A stretch of DNA of 64,000 nt from Tilletiopsis washingtonensis (lineage: Eukaryota; Basidiomycota; Exobasidiomycetes; Entylomatales), in contig NW_020311998.1 in NCBI RefSeq assembly GCF_003144115.1, positions 495,669-559,668 on the forward strand. The letters run 5' to 3'. How positions within the stretch are numbered: the first letter of the stretch is position 1; every line of letters begins with the position of its first letter. Positions 54,207-64,000 of the stretch are shown here, in pieces. The translations under genes were made by a program, and so were the position numbers. The notes below the pieces were generated by a model. It saw only the letters and a program-made list of their open reading frames with translations, had not been told where the DNA came from and searched no databases.

Positions 54207-57200
54207 CGGGGCGCCGGTCAGAAGAGGCGGGCGCGGTGCTTCGCAGAGGTCGGCGGTGGTCTATCGCGGGTCGGGCAGGCGGGCGAGAGAAGGAAGAGAT
54301 AGGCTGTGCACCCGACGGGCTGTGCAGCGATTAGACGGAGACGAGACCGGCTCGCACAGCTGGCAGGTGCAGAAACAGAGCGAGAGCGGGTGAGGCGAGA
54401 GGAGCAGCAGGACCGGGTGCGAAGGCAGAGAGAGAGCACGGACGGCAGAGCGCAGCGGGGGGCGCCGCTGGCTGAGGCGAGGCGGGGCGCTGCGCTGCGT
54501 GCTCTGCTGGCCTGCCGCTGCGCCGAGCGCCGCCGCTTGCCCTCTGCACCTGCTGGCCTGCCGGCTGCCTGCTTGCGCGCCTCTGATGCCGCCGCGGCGC
54601 CCGCTCCGCCTGCCGTGCGGCACGCGTGCGACCAGAATGGCCCTCGCCAGGCACCTCGGCAGCTCCTTGCCATGCTGCGAGCATGGCTTGTGGCCCACCA
54701 CAGCAGCCAGCAGCTGCAGTAAGTTCAGCCGCAGCCGCAGCGCACCACGCTGAGCTCTGTGCGCGGCGCTGTGCCTGGTCGCCGCAGCTGCAGCGTGCGA
54801 GGCCCCCGTGCGCGCGCGACCCACTGCGCTGGCACCGCCGTGGGACGCCATGCACGCCGCGAGGGCCCGTCATCCTACGCCCTTGGCGCTCCCGCACGGC
54901 CGTGTGCCTGGTCCGGCCGGAGAACTCCTCCTCTTGCCGCAGTCGAGCGGGCCTGTGCGGCAGCGCTGGACCTTTCTGCGTGTCGGGTGTCAATCGAATC
55001 AGCTGGCCCAGTGCCGCTGCGCAGCACCAGCGTTGTTGCAGCGAGCGCGGTTGCAGTTCCGACGCGCACACCGCGCGGTTCCTCCGAGGCGCTGGGAACA
55101 GGCGCAGTGGGCCCCGTCGAGGATCTGCCGATGCGCCGGAGTGCCCTGGCTTGCCTCGGCACCTCGACGCCGCTGCACTCGACTGGCAGCTGCGTTGGCC
55201 TACACGTCAGCAGCAGGCAGCACGCAGGTGCAAGCCAGACGGCAGAGGCAAGTCGCCGGACCCGGAGGGCGTTGCTCTCTGCGCACGCGGCCAACCGCGT
55301 GCCTCTCGCGCGCCGATCTCGCCGCACAGTCCGCCCGATGCGGCGCGCCCCGCCGCCCCTCCTTCCCTTCGGCTCGCGACAGCGTGCCCGCCGCGCACGT
55401 GGACCAGTCGACGATGGGTATACTGCAATATCAGCGGATGGCTGAAATGAACTGTCTGGTGTGCCTCAGTCGTCTCCGGTCTCGAGAAGCCGAGACGCCT
55501 GCACGTCGCCAGGTTGGCAAAGAGGCATCGTCGCAGCCGTTTCGAGAGCGCTTCGAGATGCATGCGCGCGCTGGGCCGCATTCCCGCCGACGAGAACCAT
55601 TCGCTCTCTGACGGCGCTGATTGCACAGACCAAGAGGCGCCACTGCCATGCTCGTCGGTGCAGTCTTCCACAGGCTCAGCGGCCCGCGCCTGGGTCCGCC
55701 CATCACGCGGTGCGACGCACCACGAGCCCCTTCTCTCATGCAGCTGCGGCAGCGCCAGGCTATCGCATGGCTGACTCCGAACGCCGGCTCGCGGCACCGA
55801 CTCGCGCGCTGCAGGTGCGAGTGCTGCATCAAGGCTGCGCTGGGGCTCCAGGGTCCAGCGACAGGGGTGCCGCACGAGCCACACCGACGCCGAGCCGTGC
55901 GGCAGCATCCGCCTCCGAGGTCGTCACGATCCGCGGCTGCGGCGGACGCCATATGGATGCCAGCGCCACGACGCACAGCCCAGAGACAGCTGCAGCGCAG
56001 GAGAAGCGTATGCAGCCGCCCAGGCATGCACGCGGCGCCGTGCGCCGGCACCGGCAGCGGCTGCGGCGTGGAAGCGGTGCCGCATGGTGCATGCTGTGCT
56101 GCCTGCGTTGGCGGTGCAGCGCCGCAGCGCCATCCCGCGGCGCCGGCGCCACAGTCGCGCGTCTCCGCCCCTGAGCTCTGCTGCGAGCTGCGGGCTGAGG
56201 GTGCTGCCGCTGTGCAGCCAGCACAGCGGCGCAGAAGCAGGAGCGATGGCCGCCCTCACCGGCTCCTGCAGCTGACTTGAAGGCGGCGCGTGTGACAGCA
56301 TCGCCGCAGCCTAAGAGCTACTTTAGGCGCAGGAGCCTCCGCGCAGCCACCCCTCGCGCGGCACCGCCGCCGGCGAGCCAGCACGCCGTCGCGCCCCGAG
56401 GCGAGCTTCTGTGCTTGACAGCCAGACCTCGTGCTGAACGTGCTGCGTGCTGCTCGCTGCTCGATCGTGCGCACGACCGCACGTCCCAGGCGCGCTCGGC
56501 GGCGGCGTGCGCTGGCAGGCGTAGCGTGCACGCTGCCGCACGTCGGGCAAAGTGCGGTCATCGCCGGTGGAGCCGCGCGCAGAGGCGAGGAGGGTGCCGC
56601 TTCGGCGCTGCGGCGCGCGCTGCGGCTCGCTGCGCGCGCGCGGCGGCGGCGTTGGCGAGCGATCTTCTCGGCGTGCGGCGGCCGCACCCTTGCGTCGGGC
56701 GCAGTAGACTGCTGCCGTGCCCGAAGGCGAGCATCGGCCCGGCGCTGCACCGCGCGGCGTGCGCGCAGGCACGGCTGCAGAGGATCTCAGCCGGCGCCGC
56801 TCCTCTGCCGCCGTGCCTGCCGGCGCACAAAGCCGAGAAGCTCGAACGCGCCGCCGTCACGACGCGCAGCAGCGGCGCCAGCGCAGCGTCGATAGCCAGG
56901 CACATGGGCAGTGTCCCGGCACGCACGCAGCCGCAAGCTCGAGGCGGCGCCAGCAACGGCAGGCCGCCGCGCGCGCACGCGGTGACTGCGACTGCTTCTG
57001 GCCCTGCCGGCCGCTGCTGTGCTGCCCGGCGCGCGCCCGCTGCCGCTCGGCGCCCGCCGCTGTCCGCCTGCTGCTGACCTCGCCGAGCCCGCTGCGCCTC
57101 CTTCCCTCTCCCGCACCCCTCTCCTCACCACTTTCCTCACCCACACCCGCCTCGATCTTCGCCCTCTCTCCCGCTCCGCCTGCTCCCCGTCTCTCGCTCG

Positions 57201-57572
57201 CCTCACGACACGCCGCTCGATCTTGCAGCGCCGCACGCCCGACGCTATCGCGCCCGCGCAGCTTCGCTCTGCGCACGTGCGGCTTCCAGCGGCACCCGCC
57301 TCGAACTTCCTCCACGACTGCTGCGCTCCTCTAATCTTCTGCCTCTCGGGCGTCACCAGCCAGACCCGTGCTCGTTGCTGCACCTACACGTCCCTTGCTC
57401 TGCCTTGCTTGCGCTGCTGAGTGCCGCTCCGCTGCTGCTGCTTCCCGCACCGGCCGACGTGCTTCGGCACACGCCAGCTGCGCGAGCCTGAGCCCGCTGC
57501 CGTCGCCTTCACTGGCTGTTCACGGCACTGCTCTGCTCTCGCACTCGCTCGCACCCTGCTCGCTGCACAGCC
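54207..57572. other. Gene-free 3.4-kb divergent intergenic block
   Basis: It lies between the RRM-Pumilio gene (leftward) and an uncharacterised gene (rightward). The right end (about 57100-57210) is strongly pyrimidine-rich, as expected for the promoter and leader of the 57573 gene. Around 55380-55700 the sequence is locally less GC-rich, but I find no exon with family similarity there. No repeats or RNA genes were seen by eye. Confidence 0.5.
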
Positions 57573-60065
57573 ATGACAGCCGAGCACCCGCGCGGCGCTG
57601 CGGCGGCCGCGGCGCAGGCCAAGAAGCGCGCGCCCGTCGGCCAGCTGCTTACCGAGGCCGCCAATGGCTCCTCGTCGCCGTTGAGCAGCGATGCATCGGC
57701 GGCGCCCGGTCGGCGCACCACGGCGCGCCAGCGCAAGGTGCCGTCGCGTCTGCTCTCGCCCAGCCCGCCGCCGCTGCGCAGCTGGAGTGGCAGCTACGCT
57801 AGCAAGACCAAGGCCGCAGCCGCGACGCCGACTGCGCCACAGGCCGGTCGCGGCTCATCAGCCACGCCCACCGCGCCCGGCTCGCGCTCCAAGGCCAGCA
57901 GCAGTCCGCGCGGCCTGAAGAGCGAGCAGACCGCCGCCGAGGCTGCAGCCGCTGAAGAGGCTCTCGGTCCCGGCAAGAGGAAACGCAGGTCAGTATCTGT
58001 GCGCACGATTGCTGACGTTCTACTTGCTGACGTCAAGCTCGCCATGCGCAGACCCAGCACGATGACCCGGCCGCCGTCCACCATCACCACCGCTCCAGCA
58101 GTCTCTGTCTCCACGCCGGCTCCAGCGCCCGGCGCGGGCGCCACTTCGAATGAGCGCTCCAGCAGCATCGTGCGCATCAAGGTGCGCCCGTCCAAGAGCG
58201 TGAGCCCGCTGCCTGGATCCTCGGATCCGGCCGCACCGACGTCTGCGGGCCCGAGCAGCAAGGTCCGACGCGTGCCCTCCAGCGCGTCGCTGCGTCAGCC
58301 GGCGCTGCCCTCTCTCGACGAGGTGGCCGATGACTCGGACGGCGGCATTGCTGCGTCGCGCGCACTGCTGCTGGCCGAGCCCGACGACGACGCCGACGAC
58401 TCCGACGCCGCTGGCCCGACGCCTGAGCGGCTCCGAGCTGCGCCTTCTGTGCGCTCATCGGCGCTCGCGCGCTTCACGCGCACGCTGAGTGGCGGTGCGG
58501 CCATCGAGCCGCTCGATCCTCCGCCGCTGCTCAGCCGCTCTGGTGAGATGCGCAGCGACGGGCGCGGACATGCGCGCTCGCGCACCCTCGACATCAGCAT
58601 GTTCGCCTCGTCCAGTGCCGCGTCAGGCAGCAGCATCTGGGGCGCTCCTGTCATGCCACGCCTGGGGCGCATGTCGCTGCCTGCTGCCTCCGTCGCCGAC
58701 GACAGCGATGGTGACGGAGACGACGAGGACGACTTCCACCAGGCCATGCTCGACGGTGGCGACTTTGACGTGGCCGATGACTTCAGCGACGCCGGCCGTC
58801 CCGGCTGGAAGAAGAGCCCGTATGCCACGGGCACGACGTCTGACGAGGAGGACACGCCGGCAACGACGCCACGCAGCCCGCAGAGCTGTGCGGAGCTGCC
58901 GGTCGAGCTTGCCTCGAAGGCGTCCGCGGTCGAGCAAGCCAAGACGGCGTCGCCAAAGGAGAAGACGACCCAGGGTGCTGGCAAAGAGGCACAGGACGGC
59001 GCAGCTGCTGCCGACTCCGTCTTCGTCCACGCCCTGCCGCCGTCGTCGCGCCGTCCGCACACGCACGCCGGCTCGCTCACCCTCTCGCTGCCGTTCGACG
59101 AGGCCGACGCACCGGCCGCCGGCGACGACCTGGCCGTGGCCCGTGGCGCCACGCCGCTCGTCGAGCGCAAGACGAGCAAGGTGATCGAGAGCGCGACACC
59201 GGCGTCTGTTGGTGCCTCGCAGCCGTCGCTCGTGGGCCTGAACCTCAGCCTGCAGAGCGACGCTGGCGACGACGCCGGACTGCTCTCGCCTGGCCACGCC
59301 CTGCTCGGGCTTGCTGCTCCGCCGCGCAACGGCATGTCGAGCACGCACGGCAGTCCGTTCGTACATGCCGCTGTGCTCGACCGCATCTCCAGCCCTGCGC
59401 CACTCGCGCTTCCTCCGTCCCGCGCCAATGTCGCCGAGACCGGCCGCGAGTCTCCGCGCCAGCGCCTCTCCAGCGCTGCGGCGGCTGCCACGGGTGGCGC
59501 CAGCGAGGATGCTCTTCGTCCCTCGCGCTCGACCTCCCGCCGCGATGCCGAGTCGTGGCTCGCCGAGATGCGCTCCATCTCGCCGCACTCGAGCCTCTCG
59601 GCGCGCCTTGAGGAGGAAGAGGACGAGGATGTCTTTGGCCCGCCCGAGGCCATGTGTCTCTCCGACCTCGACCGCGTGTGGGACCGCGTTGAGCGCGCAC
59701 GCGGCATGACTGTCGAGGAGCCCATGCGCTCGTCGACGCCACTCCGCGAGCTGCACGACGTGGTCGACGTTGAGACGCCCGGTCCCTCCACCAGCGACAA
59801 CGAGGTGCAGGATGCGCTGCAGCTGCACCTCACGCCCAGCAAGGACGACGAGCAGCTGCGCAGCGCCTCCAAGCGCGCCGCTCCGCCGACGCCGTCCTCG
59901 ACTGGCGCCCGCAAAACGCGCAAGTCGGCCGCCGCCGCCTCGCCCGCGACGCCGCCGCGCGCCACGCGCCGCAGCCTTGCGGGTGGCGCTGCCGTGACCA
60001 CTTCGCGCTCCTCCGAGAAGACGCTGCGCCGCTCCAGCGGCCGCCGTCGGTCGCCTTCGCCCTAG
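57573..60065 (+). CDS. Uncharacterised large Ser/acidic-rich protein
   Basis: I do not recognise the family. The model uses exons 57573-57988 and 58052-60065 (809 residues); the 63-base intron (GTCAGT donor, TTGCTGAC, CGCAG) is in frame, so a version with 21 more residues is possible. Most of the protein is Ser/Ala/Pro-rich and disordered. Denser segments are DDEDDFHQAMLDGGDFDVAD (an acidic-hydrophobic stretch that could be an activation or docking motif), RPGWKKSPYATGTTSDEEDT, SWLAEMRSISPHSS, and EDVFGPPEAMCLSDLDRVWD followed by RVERARGM. The C-terminus is basic (TGARKTRKSAAAAS, RRSSGRRRSPSP), suggesting nuclear location. Many SP and TP sites invite phosphorylation. A transcriptional or chromatin cofactor is possible but not shown. 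Confidence 0.7.
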   Translation: MTAEHPRGAAAAAAQAKKRAPVGQLLTEAANGSSSPLSSDASAAPGRRTTARQRKVPSRLLSPSPPPLRSWSGSYASKTKAAAATPTAPQAGRGSSATPTAPGSRSKASSSPRGLKSEQTAAEAAAAEEALGPGKRKRRSVSVRTIADVLLADVKLAMRRPSTMTRPPSTITTAPAVSVSTPAPAPGAGATSNERSSSIVRIKVRPSKSVSPLPGSSDPAAPTSAGPSSKVRRVPSSASLRQPALPSLDEVADDSDGGIAASRALLLAEPDDDADDSDAAGPTPERLRAAPSVRSSALARFTRTLSGGAAIEPLDPPPLLSRSGEMRSDGRGHARSRTLDISMFASSSAASGSSIWGAPVMPRLGRMSLPAASVADDSDGDGDDEDDFHQAMLDGGDFDVADDFSDAGRPGWKKSPYATGTTSDEEDTPATTPRSPQSCAELPVELASKASAVEQAKTASPKEKTTQGAGKEAQDGAAAADSVFVHALPPSSRRPHTHAGSLTLSLPFDEADAPAAGDDLAVARGATPLVERKTSKVIESATPASVGASQPSLVGLNLSLQSDAGDDAGLLSPGHALLGLAAPPRNGMSSTHGSPFVHAAVLDRISSPAPLALPPSRANVAETGRESPRQRLSSAAAAATGGASEDALRPSRSTSRRDAESWLAEMRSISPHSSLSARLEEEEDEDVFGPPEAMCLSDLDRVWDRVERARGMTVEEPMRSSTPLRELHDVVDVETPGPSTSDNEVQDALQLHLTPSKDDEQLRSASKRAAPPTPSSTGARKTRKSAAAASPATPPRATRRSLAGGAAVTTSRSSEKTLRRSSGRRRSPSP

Positions 60066-60541
60066 GTGCCCGTGCGTGACATCGCCGGCGCCGCCGGGCC
60101 GACCCGCGCTCCTTCGCCTTATTCTCTCCATTCTGCTCGCACGCACCTCAACTCCGTCTGGCGTTCTCTCTATCCCTCGCAGTCCCTTGCGTCTGTCCAC
60201 TGATGATCCCTTGATGCTGCGCCCTCGCTCTCAGTCTCTGTATAACACCACCAAAGGCCCAATCTAAACACCCCACCTCACCTCTCATGACCCCCGTCCT
60301 CTGCTGCTGCCTTCTCAACACGGCGCGCGCGCGACCCCCTTCCGCCCCACCCTCGCGTCCCCTCCTCCCGCTGGACCCTTTTCTGATATCGGCCCCGCGC
60401 CACCCCTCAATTACTACCTCTAAACGCGCACGATGCGCCTACTCTATCGTGTGGACGTGGTGAGATTGCGTGAGGAGTGAGTGGCCGTGTGCGTGTGTAG
60501 AGGTGACATCGAGAGAGCGAGACTGGACCACGGAGGCGAGA
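60066..60541. other. Convergent 3' intergenic, 57573 gene / RAD7
   Basis: 476 bases, pyrimidine-rich on the plus strand (about 60100-60420) with a TATAACACC stretch near 60240. It probably consists of 3' untranslated regions. No gene is seen. Confidence 0.5.
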
Positions 60542-62655
60542 TCAGAGCGGCACGAACTTCTGCATGCCGATGAGACGGATGCGCTTCGGGCGCAGGTAGT
60601 CGCTGGGGAGGAGGCGTGAGCGGAGAGGCAACAGCAGCGGGCGGAGAGACTCACGAGAGGCTCATGCAGCCAAAGACGGAGACGCGCTTCAGTGCCGGGC
60701 AGCCGTCCTGCTCGTTGCACAGCGCCATGATGACCGAGTCCTTGACGCTGCGCACGAAGCCCACGTCGAGCGTCTCGAGTACAGGACAGAACTCGGCGAT
60801 GCGCTCCAGCGCCTCGGCCGTGAGCGCCGTGCACGAGTTGATGTTGAGCTCGCGCAGCGTCGGGCCCGAATGCGCCAGCATGGCGATGAAGCCCTCGTCG
60901 GTGAGCGAGGTGCAGCGCTCAAGGTTGAGATACTCGAGGCCCGGACGCTTCTGCTCGGAGAAGCCGAGGAAGAGGTCCGACCAGACCGACGGCTCCTGAC
61001 CCTCCAGACTCGCCACCTGGTTGACGCGCAGCGTGCGCAGCGACTGGCAGTATTCGAGCACGCCGGAGAGCAGAAAGTCGCCGGAGAGGTCAATGTTGCC
61101 GCCGACGTCCAGGTACGTCAAGTCCTTGCCGACGTGCGACAGGAGCTCCACGACATCCATGTCCTTGAGACTCTCGGCGGGCACGCCAGGAGTCGAGACG
61201 CCGGGGTCGCTGATGTCGAGGTACTCGAGGTGCTTCAGCGGCTGGAGGACAGCGAGACACTCGCAATTGAGCGGCCCAACCTGCGCCAGGCCGAGCTCAC
61301 GCAGCTGCGGCGACGTGTCGACGAGCTTCTGACAGCATGTGATCTCGAAGCGCGGCGACTCGCGGATCTTGAATGACTCAAGCTGGCCGGCGCGGGCGTC
61401 GAAGAACTCGTGCCACGCCGCAATGTAGACGAGGTACGGGCCGTACAGCTCGATGCTGCGCAGCTGCGTCAGACGCTTCGAGTACTCTGCCATCGTGGCG
61501 TTGTTCAGACGGCCGCAGAGCTGCAGGTTGAGCTCGGTGATGTCGGGTGAGAAGATGCTGATGCTCGTGAGCGCGTCAGAGTCGAGCCCTGCAGGAGATA
61601 GTCAGCGCAGTGCGGTGGGCTCGTGAGTGCGGGGCTGCGCACCGGAACAGTCGTAGAAGTGCAGCTTGCGCGCATCGCGAGTGAGGAAGAGCTGCAGCGT
61701 GCTGGAGTTGAGGCGGCGGTTCTTGCTGATCGACTGTGTGCCAGCAGTGATCAGCTTGCAGCTCGTATAGGAGCAACGGCGGGCCTCACCTTGGAGATGT
61801 CGTCCATGTTCGAGCTGCCGAGGCCGGTGAGCGCATCGACGTTGTCGATGTGCGTACTGATGATCTGCGAAATCTAGCGTCAGGACCACCGCCGCAGTAC
61901 TGCTCTTTCCTCGACAGCACAGCGTCACTCACATCAATGCACAGACTCTGCAGCGTTGGCAGCTTGAACTCGCCCACCTCGCCCTGCTTGAACTTCTGGC
62001 GCTTCTGGCGCGGCGCCCTCTTTGCGGCGCCACGCGCCTTGGCGGCCGTGTTGCCGGTGCACTTGTTGCACACACTCTGGCCCGGCGCCGGGTGCGATGT
62101 GTATGCCGTCACGGTGAACTTCTGCTCGCAGGCCGCACACGTCGTGACGCTGCCGACGCTCGCGTTGCCCTCGGCGTCCAGGTCCTCGTCGTCGTCCTCA
62201 TCGAAGGTGAGCGCGTTGCGCGGACGCTTGGCACGCGCAGCCGCCGAGGCGCGCGTCGTCTTGGCCTTGGCGGGCGCCTTGCCCTTGCCCTTGCTCGTCG
62301 ACGGCGCATCGGGCTCCTCGTACTCCGACTCGTCCGAGTCGTCGTCCTCGGCAAAGTCGAGCGACTTGCGCGACTTGGGGCGCGGGCGCTTCGGCGCCGG
62401 AGCGGACGGCGCAGCAGAGGCACGGCGGCGAGCCGCACGAGCCGGCGTCGGCGTGCTCGACTCGCCAGCAGCTGCGGTGTCGTCGTCGGCACCGGCAGCA
62501 CTCGGACCAGCAGCTGCAGCGGCGGCGGCGGCAGCGGCAGCAGCAGCCTCGCGCTCGGCACGCGTCTGGAAGCGGTTGTTGGTGACGTGGATGTTCTTCT
62601 CGCGCAGGAAGGCCGTGAGGGCCGACGTGGGGCCCGAGATGTGGTGGCGTGACAT
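60542..62655 (-). CDS. RAD7: Nucleotide-excision repair protein RAD7 (leucine-rich repeats)
   Basis: Rad7 with Rad16 recognises lesions in silent chromatin and is part of an E3 ligase in yeast. Exons 62655-61933, 61864-61790, 61733-61643, 61588-60655 and 60602-60542 give 627 residues. The family start MSRHHISGPTSALTAFLRE is clear. A disordered acidic/basic region follows (SLDFAEDDDSDESEYEE). Then comes a zinc-finger-like Cys4 segment (CAACEQK ... CNKC). After PTLQSLCID the leucine-rich repeats run to the end (about 240-620), e.g. ITELNLQLCGRLNNATM, LTYLDVGGNIDLSG, LEYLNLERCTSLTDEGF, LRELNINSCTALTAEAL. It closes YLRPKRIRLIGMQKFVPL. It is divergent from CMR1 across about 400 bases. Confidence 0.93.
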
Positions 62656-63063
62656 GGCAGGCGGTGTGATGAGGAGCGAGGCCGGGTCAGTGATGGAACG
62701 GAGAGAAGCTGCACAGCCCTCGAGCGCTTGCTGCTCGCCACCGGGGCGAAGCACACCGCTGCGTTTCCCACGCTCGCACTTTCGTCCACCTCTCCCGAGT
62801 GCCGAGAGAGGCACTTCGCGCGCCGCGCTGGGGTGCCGGACGCCGGCCGGTACGCGGCGTGTGAGGTTGCATGCGCGACGCGTCGCTGAGGGGTCAGGCA
62901 CAGGAGCAGCGACAGGAGACTTTAGACTGAGAGGGCTGTCTGCGGCGCGCGCGCGCGCGCGAGGAGAAGGCGGCCGCGCTTGCCTCAGCAACACGGCGCC
63001 TCCACCTTCGCAGCCAGCATCCGCACCACACCCTGCCGCCCACTCCCGCATCTGCTGACCGCC
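62656..63063. promoter_or_regulatory. Bidirectional promoter, RAD7 / CMR1
   Basis: 408 bases between divergent starts. A 17-base alternating GC tract (62945-62961) lies about 100 bases from the CMR1 start, next to a TTTAGACTGAGAG stretch (about 62920). No TATA box is obvious. Confidence 0.55.
62945..62961. repeat. Alternating GC tract, 17 bases
   Basis: An unbroken GCGC alternation in the RAD7/CMR1 promoter. Such tracts can adopt left-handed DNA under negative supercoiling (established for purine-pyrimidine alternation); whether this one does is unknown. Confidence 0.85.
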
Positions 63064-64000
63064 ATGTCTTCGCCCATGGACGACGATGACTCCTAGTGCG
63101 TAGCTTTCATGCATTGCGTGCGCACACCCGCTCACCTCCCGCCAGCGAGCGCCAGCGCCTGGCCAACATCGCTGAGAACGAGGCACTGCTGCGCGAGCTC
63201 GGCGTCGCCGGCGGCCTCTCGGGCCGCGCCTCCAAGCAGCGCGCCACCACCGCCGAGAAGCCCAAGAAGGCCGCGGTGACAAAGAAGCGCAAGGCGCCCG
63301 CCCGGGCCCCCGAGCCGGCGGGGCCGCGCCGCGTCAGCTCGCGTCTGGCCGGCCTCGAGGCGGACAGCGAGAAGCTCCAGCGCAAGTACGAGGTGAGTGT
63401 TGGGCGCTCGTGAGCGGACTCAGGACAGGCTGTGGCAGCGCTTGTTGCAGCCCTGCTGACTCGCCATCGCGTGCAGGAAGAGGCTGAGGCGTTGCGCGAA
63501 GCGGCGGATGCAGCACGGCGAGCCAAGCACGAAGACCAGTCGCTGTCGCAGCTGCTCGGCGAGGCATCCACCGCGGCCGAGATCGAGGGCCTGACAGCTG
63601 CGCTCGCTGCCGACGCTGCCGAGACTGCCAAGGCAACTGCCAACGGCGATGCGCAGCCCGAGTCGGCCTCGCTCTCTGAGCTGCGCGCCGTGCTGGAGCG
63701 TATGGAGCTGCGCGCCAGCTCGAAGGTGGTGCAGAAGCGAGTCTACTCGATGGCCGTGCACCCGCGCAGCTCGGAGGGCCGCGGGGACCTCGTCTTTATC
63801 GGCGACAAGGAGGGCTCGATTGGTGTATGGGAGCCGCTCGCTCCGAAGGCCGGCGGCGACGATGACGAGGACGCCGAAGCGACGATCCCTGAGGGCCAAG
63901 CGTGGGCGCTGCAGGCGCACGGCCGGTCACCGGTGACGTGCCTCAAGGTCGACCCGCTCGCACACCGCACGCTCTACAGCTCCAGCTACGACGCCACTGT
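63064..64000 (+). CDS. CMR1: DNA damage-binding WD-repeat protein CMR1 (WDR76), 5' part
   Basis: Cmr1/WDR76 is a nuclear WD40 protein that binds damaged DNA and stalled replication foci. Exons 63064-63095, 63146-63392 and 63477 to beyond the window end. The start MSSPMDDDDSYERQRLANIA with NEALLRELGV matches the family's N-terminal motif. A basic segment follows (EKPKKAAVTKKRKAP), then SSRLAGLEADS, an Ala/Glu coiled region, and the first WD-repeat part (KVVQKRVYSMAVHPRSS, LVFIGDKEGSIGVWEPL, HGRSPVTCLKVDPL, LYSSSYDATV). The gene runs off the right edge, so only about 267 residues are seen. It is divergent from RAD7, which suggests common control of two damage-response genes. Confidence 0.92.

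Noticed and set aside
55207-55908. Minus-strand frame of 233 codons in a locally less GC-rich stretch
   Set aside because: Looks somewhat more protein-like than its neighbours, but no motif, no start context and no splice-supported extension; left as a place to check.

Overview
The window is nuclear DNA of a filamentous-type or yeast-like basidiomycete fungus. The evidence is very GC-rich sequence (about two thirds G+C by eye, with codons ending mostly in G or C), short introns of about 48-70 bases with a stereotyped GTGAGT or GTGCGT donor, a CTGAC/CTCAC branch-like motif close to a CAG acceptor, and a fungal gene set (Kin4-like and Ran1-like kinases, an Xpt1-like Stealth phosphotransferase, Rad7, Cmr1, Jsn1-type RRM-Pumilio). 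Ustilaginomycotina or Microbotryomycetes would fit; the sequence alone does not decide. No mobile element, tRNA, rRNA or CRISPR array was recognised.

Layout. 1-1083: no gene. 1084-5261 (-): KIN4-like kinase. 5262-8686: gene-free. 8687-10266 (+): acetyl-CoA C-acetyltransferase. 10349-10795 (-): small GPI-anchored-type surface protein. 11093-15895 (-): second-largest subunit of RNA polymerase III, 15 exons. 16149-17695 (+): BRX1. 17696-20512: gene-free. 20513-22843 (-): Ran1-like kinase. 22844-28748: gene-free, 5.9 kb. 28749-31892 (-): Stealth/Xpt1-like phosphotransferase with an EF-hand. 32156-34458 (+): eIF2D/TMA64. 34764-35532 (-): RPS10. 36427-36740 (+): RPS30. 36896-37967 (-): plant-type basic secretory protein family metallopeptidase-like protein. 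38286-41551 (+): RAD54. 41855-42953 (-): RHO2-type GTPase. 43954-45267 (-): unknown Ser-rich protein. 45789-47469 (-): Rieske plus DUF455 fusion. 47750-49551 (+): UPF3. 49975-54206 (-): RRM-Pumilio protein. 54207-57572: gene-free. 57573-60065 (+): unknown Ser/acidic-rich protein. 60542-62655 (-): RAD7. 63064-window end (+): CMR1/WDR76, partial.

Several neighbours share short divergent promoters with plausible functional pairing: RPC2 with BRX1 (253 bp, ribosome and tRNA supply), RPS10 with RPS30 (two 40S proteins), RAD7 with CMR1 (DNA damage), XPT1-like with eIF2D, the metallopeptidase with RAD54, and the Rieske-DUF455 gene with UPF3.

The exon-intron models were built by hand from protein-family conservation plus splice signals; all complete models sum to a multiple of three. 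They show unusual architecture: internal exons of 7, 11, 17, 18 and 26 bases, a start codon cut by an intron in RPS10, a last coding exon of one codon plus stop in RPS30, and two GC-AG introns in one gene. The other notable item is the set of long gene-free blocks, the largest around the Ran1-like kinase, which I cannot explain from sequence.
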